Assembly (NCBI GenBank): GCA_051652245.1
Contig: JBOFTV010000023.1
Location: forward strand, 1-21,639
Origin: BHER01 sp051652245
Lineage (GTDB): Bacteria > Bacillota_I > Bacilli_A > Culicoidibacterales > Culicoidibacteraceae
Direction of reading: 5' to 3'
DNA: 21,639 nt
The notes beneath the pieces are model-generated. The model did not search any database. It was given only the letters and a program-made list of their open reading frames with translations, and was not told the origin of the DNA. Positions 1-8,476 of the stretch are shown in pieces. Positions within the stretch are counted from its first letter, which is position 1, and every line of letters starts with the position of its first letter. Made by a program: the position numbers and the translations under genes.

Positions 1-2
1 CA

Positions 3-74
3 CAGACTAATACGACGGGTACTAAACAATTAGCACCCTATGAAGCTATCGTCTTTTACAATAAAACAGAATAA
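3..74 (+). CDS. C-terminal end of a GH13-type alpha-glucosidase (partial)
   Basis: Only the last 23 codons are in the window, ending in TAA at 72-74. They read QTNTTGTKQLAPYEAIVFYN and then KTE. A C-terminal beta-domain ending in L-x-PYEA-x-V-[FY] is typical of GH13 oligo-1,6-glucosidases, trehalose-6-phosphate hydrolases and related alpha-glucosidases. The position fits: a glucan phosphorylase and a sugar importer follow. The catalytic domain lies outside the window, so the substrate cannot be named and the family call rests on this short tail plus context. Confidence 0.55.
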   Translation, partial: QTNTTGTKQLAPYEAIVFYNKTE

Positions 75-170
75 AGATTAATTGTAAAGAAGAAGTAGTG
101 GTCTGTTTTTTTCTATTTGGTATCACTTTACCATTACCCGTCGGATATTATGTGAAGCCACGGAAAAAAG

Positions 171-219
171 TGAGCCCTTAGCAAACAGAGGTTGCTGAAA
201 AAGGCTCAGATTTTTTTTT
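171..219. terminator. Bidirectional rho-independent terminator
   Basis: TGAGCC (171-176) pairs with GGCTCA (203-208), and inside it AGCAA (180-184) pairs with TTGCT (192-196). A run of nine T (211-219) follows on the plus strand. On the minus strand the hairpin is followed by CTTTTTT (170-164). It separates the glucosidase end at 74 from the convergent AraC gene ending at 223 and can serve both. Confidence 0.8.
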
Positions 220-222
220 ACT

Positions 223-888
223 TTATATTAAGGCAACAAAGTGTTTTGGTGGTGTTTTGGTGGTCATGCGATATTTAAGCGGCGTAGTACCAGTAATTTG
301 CTTGAATCTTTTACTAAAATGACTTTGATCACTAAAGCAGAGTAATGCACTAATTTTAGTAAGCGACTGCGCGGAATTTACCAATAAAAATTGGGCCCGT
401 TCAATTTTTAAGCGATAATAAAATTCGATAGGTGAGTGTTGTGTGTGCTTCGCAAAAAGCGCGCTTGCATACTCCACACTTATATCACTAGAGGCTGCAA
501 TATCAGTAAGTGTCAAATTATCATAGAGGTTTACAAGCATGCAAGTTATCATATCATTAACTCTTTTATTTGTGGTAAAACGCTGATATTGTTGGAGGAT
601 AATGATATATTCTTTAAACATGAGCAAAGCAAATTTTTGATAATCATCAATTCGTTGTTGTTCAATGGCAGTTAATGTCTTGTTAAAAAGCGTTTGAACG
701 GCATCCTGTGAAATGTTAGCAAGCTGTAACTCACGCGTAAGCATTGTTGCCCAGACAACTAAAGCCTGCTTTTGCCAAGGGCTAGTTAGCGTATGAAAAC
801 CTAAGTCATGTATTGCTAAAACAAGCCCCTCATAATCAAAAATCTGAAAACACGATAAAATATTAGTGTGCTGCTCCAATGAAATCAT
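223..888 (-). CDS. AraC-family transcriptional regulator
   Basis: About 221 residues. The C-terminal ~105 residues form the double helix-turn-helix domain: the first HTH lies around LTLTDIAASSDISVEYASAL and the second around LTKISALLCFSDQSHFSKRF, followed by the family signature ending TGTTPLKYR. The N-terminal ~110 residues look all-helical and show no cupin-type sugar-binding motif, so the ligand is unknown. Two ATG codons sit at 891 and 888. The GGAGG at 896-900 is only 4 nt from the first and 7 nt from the second, so 888 is preferred. The gene is divergent from glgP across a 119-bp gap with a promoter for each direction. Local control of the phosphorylase/sugar module is therefore a reasonable inference. 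Family sure, regulon unknown. Confidence 0.88.
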   Translation of the reverse strand: MISLEQHTNILSCFQIFDYEGLVLAIHDLGFHTLTSPWQKQALVVWATMLTRELQLANISQDAVQTLFNKTLTAIEQQRIDDYQKFALLMFKEYIIILQQYQRFTTNKRVNDMITCMLVNLYDNLTLTDIAASSDISVEYASALFAKHTQHSPIEFYYRLKIERAQFLLVNSAQSLTKISALLCFSDQSHFSKRFKQITGTTPLKYRMTTKTPPKHFVALI

Positions 889-911
889 CATAATTCCTCC
901 TTATAATTAAT

Positions 912-940
912 ACTATACCATAAATATTATTCTGGCACAA
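912..940 (-). promoter_or_regulatory. Sigma-A promoter of the AraC-family gene
   Basis: On the minus strand TTGTGC (940-935), a 17-bp spacer and TATAGT (917-912) form a promoter. The TGG before the -10 makes it an extended TGn -10. It lies about 20 bp upstream of the start codon and its ribosome binding site. Confidence 0.65.
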
Positions 941-958
941 TTTTTACCGTGTAGCACC

Positions 959-967
959 TGCTATAAT
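959..967 (+). promoter_or_regulatory. Extended -10 promoter of glgP
   Basis: TGCTATAAT is a perfect TGn-TATAAT extended -10 element, 43 bp upstream of the glgP start. No good -35 hexamer lies 16-18 bp upstream (the bases there are AATTTT-like). The extended element, or an activator such as the divergent AraC protein, would have to compensate. Confidence 0.6.
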
Positions 968-1010
968 TAAAAATATAACGAGTAAAAAATTAGAAAAGAG
1001 GAATATAAAA

Positions 1011-3392
1011 ATGATAAATGTGGAAACCTTGCAAGCAAAATATTTAGCGACACTAGAAAATAGAACGGGAAAAAAACTGGCAGCAACATCAGAAAGTGAA
1101 AAATATAATGCCTTGGCACAGCTGAGCATGGAACTAATAGGTGAAAAATGGAAAGCGGTGGACACAGCTAACAGCCAACAAAAAGAAGTTCATTATTTTT
1201 CAATGGAATTTTTGCTGGGAAGAATGCTAACAAATAACCTAAGTAACGCCAATTTATATGATGAAGTAGCTTTGGCCTTGGAAAATTTAGGTATTGATAT
1301 CAATCAACTTGAACAATTAGAAGCTGAGGCGGGTCTGGGTAATGGCGGTTTAGGTCGCCTAGCAGCCTGTTTTTTGGATTCGGGCGCATCACTTGGACTA
1401 CCACTACATGGGAATACAATTCGCTATCAATATGGTTTCTTTGATCAAGAAATCGTGGAAGGAAAGCAAGTGGAACATGTACAGAAATGGCTGTATGATG
1501 ACCATTATGATTGGGAAGTATGTCGTGAGGAGCAAAAACAAAAAGTTAATTATGGGGGGACTTATAAACAGGGGATTCATACACCAGATTTAGTGGTGAT
1601 TGCAATTCCGTATGATATTCCCGTAGTTGGTTATCAAAATAAAACAATTAATACGTTGAAAATGTGGTCGGCCAAACCAGATACAGCGGCTAAGATTACG
1701 GGTGATTTTAGCAGAAATGCTGCCAAAATAAGTCAAATAAGTGGTTTTCTCTACCCTGATGACTCAAATGAAGAAGGCCAAAAACTAAGGTTATTACAGC
1801 AATACTTCTTTTCAAGTGCTGGGGCTCAACATCTTGTGCAGCAGCACTTGAAAAGATATGAAACGCTGGATAATTTTCATCAGAAAGTTACAATCCAGAT
1901 CAACGACACGCACCCAACAATTGTCATTCCTGAATTAATGCGACTTTTTATTGATGAGCATAACTACAATTTTGACAAAGCCTGGGAGATAATTAGCCAA
2001 ACAGTAGCTTATACAAATCATACTTTGCTTGCAGAAGCACTAGAATGTTGGAAAATCAGATACATTGAAGCGTTGTTTCCACATCTACTCCCAATAATCA
2101 AAGAAATTGACAAAAGAGATAAAAGCTACCTTTCTAAGGCAGGATTAAGCCCCGCCCAAATAGCTAAAAGGAGCATTTTGACAAAAACGCATATTCAAAT
2201 GGCGTATTTGGCAATTGCTGGGAGTTTTAGTGTAAATGGTGTGGCCCAGCTGCATACAGATTTATTAATGGAAGTAGAAATGCAAGAGCTACACCAAATT
2301 TATCCGCATAAATTTAATAACAAAACTAATGGAATCACGCATCGAAGATGGCTAATGCAAGCCAATAAAGAATTATCCGCGCTTATTTCACGCGCAATTG
2401 GAACGAAGTGGAAAACAGACTTAACGCGCGAATTACCAAAGCTTGCAAAATTTCGCGATGATGCGTTTTTTTTACAGGAATTGTTGGCGGTTAAGGGGGA
2501 AAAAAAGCAGCAGCTTGCCGATTACATTCAGCAGACAATGGGAATTGTCCTCGACCCCACAGCAATTTTTGATATTCAAGTCAAAAGATTACACGCCTAT
2601 AAAAGACAAATTCTCAACGCCCTGCATATTTTACACCTCTATTTACAATTAAAACAAAGTAAAGAATTGCACCAAATCACACCAAGAGTCTTTATTTTTG
2701 GTGCAAAAGCGGCACCTTCATATGCGTTAGCCAAAGAAGTAATTTACTTTATTAATGTCCTTGCGGATGTTATCAATAACGATGAAACAATAGAAGGTAA
2801 GCTAAAAGTTGTTTTTATGCCCAATTATAATGTTAGTAGTGCTGCTTTTATTTTTCCGGGAGCTGATATTAGTGAACAAATATCAACAGCAGGAAAAGAA
2901 GCCAGTGGTACTGGGAACATGAAGTTTATGATTAATGGAGCCTTGACACTGGGAACATTGGATGGAGCAAATGTTGAAATTGCCGATTTGGCTGGCCATG
3001 AAAATAATTTTATTTTTGGCATGAAAGTTGAAGAAGTTGTCGCACTAGAGGCAAGTAAGACTTACAATACGCAAGCCTTGATTAAAAGTAGTAAGGCGTT
3101 GTCAGCAATTTTCAAGATACTGCAAAAACCAACGCTATTAAAGTCAAATCTAATTAAAAATGATCAGGCATTTACCCATATTTTAGCTGATTTAGTCACA
3201 CAAAATGATCCCTACTATGTGCTTGCGGATTTTAATGCTTATATGCTAGCTCAACAATTAATTGAGCAAACATATCAAAATAAAAGTGTTTGGGCTAAGA
3301 TGATGCTTGCTAATATTTCACAGGCCGGTTTTTTTACAAGTGATCGAACAATTGCTCAATATAATCGTGATATCTGGAAAATTGAGCAGTGA
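1011..3392 (+). CDS. glgP: Glycogen/maltodextrin phosphorylase
   Basis: 793 residues, the usual length for bacterial GT35 phosphorylases. The enzyme releases glucose-1-phosphate from the non-reducing ends of alpha-1,4-glucans in the cytoplasm, using pyridoxal phosphate. Visible signatures in order are AGLGNGGLGRLAACFLDS near residue 105, NDTHPTIVIPELMRL near 300, NGITHRRWL near 440, VKRLHAYKRQILNAL near 525, and the PLP site EASGTGNMKFMINGALTLG, whose Lys638 should carry the cofactor. GAGG at 998-1001 precedes the ATG. It has its own promoter and terminator. The glucosidase tail upstream and sugar importer downstream suggest degradation of imported maltodextrin or stored glycogen. The sequence alone cannot separate GlgP from MalP specificity. 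Confidence 0.96.
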   Translation: MINVETLQAKYLATLENRTGKKLAATSESEKYNALAQLSMELIGEKWKAVDTANSQQKEVHYFSMEFLLGRMLTNNLSNANLYDEVALALENLGIDINQLEQLEAEAGLGNGGLGRLAACFLDSGASLGLPLHGNTIRYQYGFFDQEIVEGKQVEHVQKWLYDDHYDWEVCREEQKQKVNYGGTYKQGIHTPDLVVIAIPYDIPVVGYQNKTINTLKMWSAKPDTAAKITGDFSRNAAKISQISGFLYPDDSNEEGQKLRLLQQYFFSSAGAQHLVQQHLKRYETLDNFHQKVTIQINDTHPTIVIPELMRLFIDEHNYNFDKAWEIISQTVAYTNHTLLAEALECWKIRYIEALFPHLLPIIKEIDKRDKSYLSKAGLSPAQIAKRSILTKTHIQMAYLAIAGSFSVNGVAQLHTDLLMEVEMQELHQIYPHKFNNKTNGITHRRWLMQANKELSALISRAIGTKWKTDLTRELPKLAKFRDDAFFLQELLAVKGEKKQQLADYIQQTMGIVLDPTAIFDIQVKRLHAYKRQILNALHILHLYLQLKQSKELHQITPRVFIFGAKAAPSYALAKEVIYFINVLADVINNDETIEGKLKVVFMPNYNVSSAAFIFPGADISEQISTAGKEASGTGNMKFMINGALTLGTLDGANVEIADLAGHENNFIFGMKVEEVVALEASKTYNTQALIKSSKALSAIFKILQKPTLLKSNLIKNDQAFTHILADLVTQNDPYYVLADFNAYMLAQQLIEQTYQNKSVWAKMMLANISQAGFFTSDRTIAQYNRDIWKIEQ

Positions 3393-3434
3393 TTCCGTAG
3401 ATTAGCGGGGAATTGCTGTCTTAACAGGTGAGCC

Positions 3435-3484
3435 AAGCAACTTAATGATAAGTGTTAGAAAATTATTGTTAAGTTGTTTTTTTT
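3435..3484 (+). terminator. Rho-independent terminator after glgP
   Basis: AAGCAACTTAA (3435-3445) pairs with TTAAGTTGTTT (3469-3479), with one G-U pair, and runs into a T tract to 3484. It isolates glgP from the sugar importer operon that starts at 3597. Confidence 0.75.
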
Positions 3485-3496
3485 ATTGTTAAAATG

Positions 3497-3552
3497 TTGT
3501 TAACGGTAACAATTAAAAAAAAGTAGTAAACGGTTACAAAAGGGGATATAAT
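3497..3552 (+). promoter_or_regulatory. Importer promoter with two LacI-type operators
   Basis: Two near-palindromes with a central CG lie in tandem: TTGTTAACGGTAACAA (3497-3512) and GTAAACGGTTAC (3526-3537). Their centres are 27 bp apart and both fit GTWAACGGTWAC. The -10 TATAAT is at 3547-3552. The -35 position (about 3524-3529) is poor and is overlapped by the second operator, so bound repressor would block polymerase. Symmetric half-sites around a CG are typical of LacI/GalR proteins such as MalR or CcpA. The sites do not match the CcpA cre consensus well, so a dedicated maltose/oligosaccharide repressor is more likely. No LacI gene is in the window. Confidence 0.65.
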
Positions 3553-3596
3553 TAAGCTAGTGATAAGGATATCGCTAATTGAAGGAGGAATTCCAA

Positions 3597-4868
3597 ATGA
3601 AGAAAATACTTAGTTTATGTCTAGTGACAATTTTGGTGATTGCGTTAAGCGCATGCGGTGTTACGGGAAGTGGCAAAACAGAAGTTTCAATATTTCAGTT
3701 TAAGGTTGAAAATGAGAGTGGACTACTTAAAGCGGCCGATGCTTATATGGTTGCTAATCCAAGTGTCTCAATTAAAATAAATACAGTTGGTGGTGGAGCA
3801 GATTATGGTGCAGCCCTAAGAACGGAATTTACGGGTGGAAAAGCGCCAACAATTTTTAACATTGGTGGACCACAAGATGTCAATGACTGGATTAACAATG
3901 TTGAAGACCTTTCAAACACAGATCTCTCAAAAAAAGCATTTAAAGGACTAAATGAGCCAGTTACAAAAGCGGGAAAAGTTTATGGCTTACCATTTAATCA
4001 GGAAGGTTACGGTTTGATTTATAACAAGAAAATATTTGAAAAAGCGGGAATTAAGCCGGAAACAATCACAACATTTTCGGCATTAGAGGAAGCGGTCAAA
4101 ACATTAACAGCTAAAAAGGCAGAATTAGGAATTGATGGTGCATTTTCAGTTGCAGGTAAAGAAACGTGGATAACGGGATTACACATGTCGAATTCATTTT
4201 TAGCAACAGAATTTGGGAGCATCAACAAGGCAATGGAGGCAAAAACGGTAAATTTTGCGCAAAACGATGCTTTTAAAGCACTAGTTGATCTCCAAATTAA
4301 TAATGCGAATACAGAGCCTAAAAACCTAAACACAGTGGATTACACAGCGCAAGTTGAAACAAGTTTTTCGCAAGGAAAAGTTGCAATTATCCACCAAGGA
4401 AACTGGATTTACTCAAATATAGAACAAACAAATCCAACACTAGCAAAAGAAATTGGCCTACTACCAGTACCGGTTAAAGGCGGCATAGAAGATAATATCT
4501 TTGTTGGCGTACCAATGTTCTGGGCTGTGAATAAGGAAAAAAAGGACCCAGAAAAACAAGCGGCAATCGACTTCTTAACATGGTTATATACAGACCCAGC
4601 CGGACAAGAAATTGTTGTCAATGATTTAGGCTTCATTCCTGCATATGAAGGATTTACCCATCAGCCTGCCGACCCCCTAGCAAAAGAAGTATTACGCTAT
4701 GCGAAAGCGTCTAAAACATCACCTTGGGTTTTTATGGGGTATCCAACAGATTGGGGCATGGGAACATTAGGAACAGAAATGCAAAATTACTTCTCAGGTG
4801 AGAAAACTTGGGAACAAGTAATTGCAGCAGCAAAACAAAAATGGGAAAGCGACCGTAAGGCAGCGTAA
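3597..4868 (+). CDS. CUT1-type sugar ABC transporter, substrate-binding lipoprotein
   Basis: 423 residues, an extracytoplasmic solute-binding protein of the MalE/MsmE type. A type II signal peptide ends in lipobox LSAC with Cys20 as the predicted lipidation site. The mature part has the class-1 solute-binding layout, for example VYGLPFNQEGYGLIYNKKIF near 133 and QGKVAIIHQGNW near 255. The start is ATG 3597: a TTG at 3579 is in frame, but the GAAGGAGGAA ribosome binding site (3581-3590) lies between the two. It is first in an operon with two permeases and a 12-bp hairpin follows the stop. Oligosaccharide uptake is well supported by the family. The exact sugar is not, though an alpha-glucoside or maltodextrin fits the glucosidase and phosphorylase nearby. 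Confidence 0.92.
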   Translation: MKKILSLCLVTILVIALSACGVTGSGKTEVSIFQFKVENESGLLKAADAYMVANPSVSIKINTVGGGADYGAALRTEFTGGKAPTIFNIGGPQDVNDWINNVEDLSNTDLSKKAFKGLNEPVTKAGKVYGLPFNQEGYGLIYNKKIFEKAGIKPETITTFSALEEAVKTLTAKKAELGIDGAFSVAGKETWITGLHMSNSFLATEFGSINKAMEAKTVNFAQNDAFKALVDLQINNANTEPKNLNTVDYTAQVETSFSQGKVAIIHQGNWIYSNIEQTNPTLAKEIGLLPVPVKGGIEDNIFVGVPMFWAVNKEKKDPEKQAAIDFLTWLYTDPAGQEIVVNDLGFIPAYEGFTHQPADPLAKEVLRYAKASKTSPWVFMGYPTDWGMGTLGTEMQNYFSGEKTWEQVIAAAKQKWESDRKAA

Positions 4869-4873
4869 AGTGA

Positions 4874-4906
4874 AATTGTGGTAAGTCAAATTGGCTTACC
4901 ACAATT
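4874..4906 (+). other. Intercistronic hairpin without T tract
   Basis: AATTGTGGTAAG (4874-4885) pairs perfectly with CTTACCACAATT (4895-4906) around a 9-nt loop, and no T run follows. It sits in the 81-bp gap between the binding-protein gene and the first permease. This looks like a 3'-protecting RNA structure that lets the lipoprotein mRNA outlast the permease part, rather than a terminator. Confidence 0.6.
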
Positions 4907-4949
4907 GTCATCTGCGAAAAGAAAATAACGAATAGAGGAGCATTTTTTT

Positions 4950-5795
4950 ATGAAAAAAAGTAATCTGGGATTTTACGGGTTTATTTTTCCGGCGGTGTTT
5001 AGCTTTTTGGTGATTATTGTAATTCCTTTTATCATTGGTGTTTATTATTCATTCACGGACTGGACGGGAATTCCAAGTAATCCTGTGAATTTTATAGGGT
5101 TTAAAAATTTCAGCGCACTATTAAGCGATGAATTATTTTACCAAGCGTTTCAATTCACTGCATTATTTGCCGTTGTTTCGGTCTTACTGTTAAATATTTT
5201 TGGTCTATCCCTTGCCTTACTTGTAACACGAGGGATGAAAAAATCAACGGGACATCGCGCCATCTTCTTTCTGCCCAATTTAATTGGCGGGTTAATTTTG
5301 GGCTTTGTTTGGCAGTTTGTCTTTACCAACGTCTTGCCAGTACTAGGGCTACCAAATTTATTAGCAACAGCAGTGGGCGGTTTCTGGGCGTTGGTCATTT
5401 TAATGAGCTGGCAGATGTCGGGTTATTTGATGGTAATCTATATTGCAGCGATTCAGAACATCCCCGAAGATCTAATTGAAGCGGCCAAAATTGATGGTGC
5501 AACCAGTAGACAACGGACCCGCTATATATTAATTCCGATGGTTGCCCCAGCAACAACAATTAGTTTATTTTTGACATTAGCAAACTCATTTAAGCTCTAT
5601 GATCAAAATCTTGCGTTAACAGCGGGTGGACCAGGAAATAAAACAATGATGCTTGCAATGGATATTGTTAACACGGCAAACGCCAAAGGATTATGGGGAT
5701 ATGCTCAGGCTAAGGCGATTATTTTTTTCCTTGTTGTGGCAGCAATTGCTTTAATTCAAGTATATATTTCAAAAAAACGTGAGGTGGAATTATAA
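4950..5795 (+). CDS. CUT1-type sugar ABC transporter permease (MalF/UgpA type)
   Basis: 281 residues with about six membrane helices, the usual size for a CUT1 first permease. The EAA cytoplasmic loop that contacts the ATPase is visible near residues 177-200 as DLIEAAKIDGATSRQRTRYI. The N-terminus GFIFPAVFSFLVIIVIPFII followed by YYSFTDW is a typical MalF/UgpA-like start. GAGGAG around 4935-4940 precedes the ATG. The stop overlaps the next start by one base (TAATG), so the two permeases are translationally coupled. They form the membrane channel for the lipoprotein at 3597. Confidence 0.93.
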   Translation: MKKSNLGFYGFIFPAVFSFLVIIVIPFIIGVYYSFTDWTGIPSNPVNFIGFKNFSALLSDELFYQAFQFTALFAVVSVLLLNIFGLSLALLVTRGMKKSTGHRAIFFLPNLIGGLILGFVWQFVFTNVLPVLGLPNLLATAVGGFWALVILMSWQMSGYLMVIYIAAIQNIPEDLIEAAKIDGATSRQRTRYILIPMVAPATTISLFLTLANSFKLYDQNLALTAGGPGNKTMMLAMDIVNTANAKGLWGYAQAKAIIFFLVVAAIALIQVYISKKREVEL

Positions 5796-6628
5796 TGGAA
5801 AAAAAGCGTGAGCCACTCAAGGCAAAAACACTAATTATTTTCTTGCTGGCAACCGCATTAGCGTTGCTGTTTTTGACACCCTTTTATATTGTTGTGATAA
5901 ATTCGTTTAAAACACGCCAAGAGCTAATGGCGGATGTCTTATCTTTACCCAAAAGTTTTACTTTGGCTAACATTGTGGAAGCTTTTAAAACACTAAATTT
6001 CCTCACAGTCTTCAAGAATTCTTTGCTGATTACAATCGTTAGTACATCAATTATCACAATTGTGACCTCAATGGCAGCCTGGAAACTAGTTCGGACGAAA
6101 ACAAAAACGAGCCAGTGGATTTTCATGATATTTGTAGCCTCAATGCTGATTCCTTTTCAAGCAGTCATGCTACCGCTAGTTGGCGTTTTAAAGAGTCTAG
6201 GGCTAAATAATCAATTTGGTTTGATTTTGGCATATATTGGTTTTGGCTCAAGCATGTCAATTTTCCTTTATCATGGCTTTATCAAGGGAATTCCAATTGA
6301 CTTAGATGAGGCCGCAAAATTAGACGGATGTAACACTTGGCAAACATATTGGTACATTATTTTTCCAATTCTTAAGCCAATTCATGTAACGGTTGCTGTT
6401 TTGAATGTAATTTGGCTTTGGAATGATTTTCTTTTACCAAGTTTATTGCTTAAAGATGAAGCCCAGTTTACGATACCAATTGCTATTTCACGTTTAGTTG
6501 GTCGCTTTGCTACAAAGTGGGAAGTACTAATGCCAGCACTGTTATTATCGATTATTCCGGTTATTGTATTCTACATGTTTGCCCAAAAACAAATCGTTAA
6601 AGGTGTAACAGATGGAGCTGTTAAGTAG
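5795..6628 (+). CDS. CUT1-type sugar ABC transporter permease (MalG/UgpE type)
   Basis: 277 residues with six predicted membrane helices. The EAA loop is seen as IDLDEAAKLDGCNTWQTYWY near residue 167, and the C-terminus QKQIVKGVTDGAVK is typical of the MalG group. The start overlaps the previous stop by one base. No ATPase gene follows: the IS66 left repeat begins 12 bp after the stop. The importer must borrow a MsmK/MalK-type ATPase from elsewhere, as is common in Gram-positive bacteria, unless the insertion separated one from the operon. Confidence 0.93.
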   Translation: MEKKREPLKAKTLIIFLLATALALLFLTPFYIVVINSFKTRQELMADVLSLPKSFTLANIVEAFKTLNFLTVFKNSLLITIVSTSIITIVTSMAAWKLVRTKTKTSQWIFMIFVASMLIPFQAVMLPLVGVLKSLGLNNQFGLILAYIGFGSSMSIFLYHGFIKGIPIDLDEAAKLDGCNTWQTYWYIIFPILKPIHVTVAVLNVIWLWNDFLLPSLLLKDEAQFTIPIAISRLVGRFATKWEVLMPALLLSIIPVIVFYMFAQKQIVKGVTDGAVK

Positions 6629-6639
6629 GAATAGGTGTT

Positions 6640-6658
6640 GTAACAAGTCAGCAGAAAT
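6640..6658 (+). repeat. Left terminal inverted repeat of the IS66 element
   Basis: GTAACAAGTCAGCAGAAAT. The reverse complement of 8477-8495 is GTAACTGGTCAGCAGAAAT, so only two positions differ. It begins 12 bp after the sugar permease stop codon. Confidence 0.8.
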
Positions 6659-6673
6659 TATCAAATTCCAATT

Positions 6674-6713
6674 AAAAAAGATAGAAATTTAAAAGGATTT
6701 CTATCTTTTTTTT
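6674..6713 (+). terminator. Rho-independent terminator just inside the IS left end
   Basis: AAAAAAGATAGAAAT (6674-6688) pairs with ATTTCTATCTTTTTT (6697-6711) and continues as a T run to 6713. It lies inside the IS boundary. It now terminates the sugar importer operon and also shields the element from incoming transcription. Confidence 0.8.
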
Positions 6714-6933
6714 AGGGCTTTTTACCCCGAAAAAAGCAAACGATTATAGCCCCATATCAACGTCTATTGATAGCAAAAACGCCTCCTAAAATGATACTTG
6801 GGGTGGCAGAAATCCAAGAGGTGAAACGAAATTAACCCTTTTTTTATATGGTTTAACAGTATGTTTAAAATCATGTTTTCATTGATAAATGTGGTAAAAT
6901 TTAAGATGGAAAACAAAGAAAGGTGGTGAGTTT

Positions 6934-8464
6934 ATGGCAACAAAAGTACAATATCAAAAAGCATATCGCAAAGAAAGAGAAGCGGCAAAAAACATGCAGT
7001 TGGTGCTATCCGATAAGGAACGATACATCCAAGAACTAGAGCAGACAATAGCTACACTAGGAAAGCAGTTTGTTGAAGCGGATAAGTCCCTAGCGCAAGA
7101 GCTAAAAGAAACGAGAAAACTATTAAGTGAAAAGGATAGTATAATCGAAGACATAAAAAAAAAATGATGCTGAAGACCGAAGAATGCGAACGCTTAAAAG
7201 GCAGATTCAACAAAACGAGTCAAAACGCAAGTAAGCCACCAAGTACAGACGGATTAAAAAAAGTAATCCATAACAGTCGAGTTAAAACAGGGAAAAGTCA
7301 AGGAGACCAGATAGGGCATAAAGGTGTCAGCGCAAGCTATGTGGAAGACCCAGATAACATCATCAAAAAGCGATCGACAGAATGTGGCTGTGGCGGTAAA
7401 ATCACCTGCACAAATCGATACAAAAAAAATAAATAATTGATATTGAAATTAAACGTGTGGTAAAAACACCATGTTTTTTTTTCAACGAACTCATCTGTAA
7501 GAATTCAATATGGTCCTGAATTAAAGAGCCTTATTGGACTTGTTTCAAGTGAGGGGGTTGTCCCACTTAATAAAATAGTAGAGCTTGTTAGTCAGGTCAC
7601 AAATAATGCCTTAAAGCCAAGTAAAGCAACAATATCCAATATCATTAAAGAGCTAGCTTCAAATAATAAAGCTAGCGTTGAGGCCTCAAAGAACATGTGC
7701 GTACAGCAAAGGTTTTATATGTAGATGAAACATCTGTACGACAAAATGGGGCATTGTTATGGGGGCATGTTGTATCAACGCCAACAATAGACATATTACA
7801 AGCATGCGCAACAAAAGGATTTGATGCAATGTTAAAGATGGGCATTTTACCGGGCTATACTGGTGTAATAATGTCTGATCACTTCGCAATGTATAATAAG
7901 TTAACAGAAGCTATCCATGCACGGTGTAATGCCCATGTATTGCGGGAAGCAAAGGGACTGTATGAAATTCATCAACGTGCTGAGATTAAAGCGTTCCTAA
8001 CTTTTTTAAGTGAAATGAATCAATGGATATTTCACCAAAAACAAATTAAAGAAGCAGCATCATTGGAAGAAATACAAACAATTCTAGACAGATATAAAAG
8101 GATACTTACACGCTGGATGGCAAAACATGAAATAGATTACGGAGCGAACATACGTTCACGAAAAGCAGACAATCCATTCCATCCGGAGAAACTTTTAGTG
8201 GATCGTTTGCTTAAATATCAGGCAGAACATATGCGGTTTGTGACTGATTTTGAAGTAGCATTTGATAACAATATGGCAGAGCGAGCTATACGAATGACGA
8301 AGACAAAGATGAAAGTTTCGGGTTGTTTTAGAAGTGAATCCGGCACGGAGAACTTTTTTATTATTCGTAGCCTGATTCAAACTGCCAAGAAAAACAAGCA
8401 AAATTATTATGAGGTGTTCAAAAAATCATTCTCACAAAACATCGTATTGGATCCAAGAACTTGA
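6934..8464 (+). pseudogene. tnpC: IS66-family TnpC-type transposase, frame disrupted
   Basis: A DDE transposase spread over five reading-frame segments. 6934-7167 is a coiled-coil N-terminus. 7164-7436 carries the IS66 signature NASKPPSTDGLKK and a Cys-rich GCGGKITC. 7433 to about 7482 reads IIDIEIKRVV. About 7482-7690 reads VRIQYGPELKSL. About 7691-8464 holds the catalytic core: VDET for the first Asp, MSDHFAMYN for the second and DNNMAERAIRM for the Glu. Frame changes fall at A10 (7155-7164), A8 (7422-7429), T9 (7474-7482) and near 7683-7691. Some residues of the zinc-binding region also seem to be missing between the third and fourth segments. GGTGG precedes the ATG at 6934. The A10 alone could be a slippage site, but four breaks point to decay or to homopolymer sequencing errors. 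Confidence 0.85.
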
Positions 8465-8476
8465 TGTCTTGGTTCT

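Noticed and set aside
436..675. A 79-codon plus-strand open frame
   Set aside because: It lies antisense inside the AraC-family gene, with no ribosome site or promoter and a composition unlike a protein.
934..950. TGGCAC as a possible sigma-54 -24 element ahead of glgP
   Set aside because: The -12 GC element is not matched at the required spacing and the same bases form the -35 of the divergent AraC promoter.
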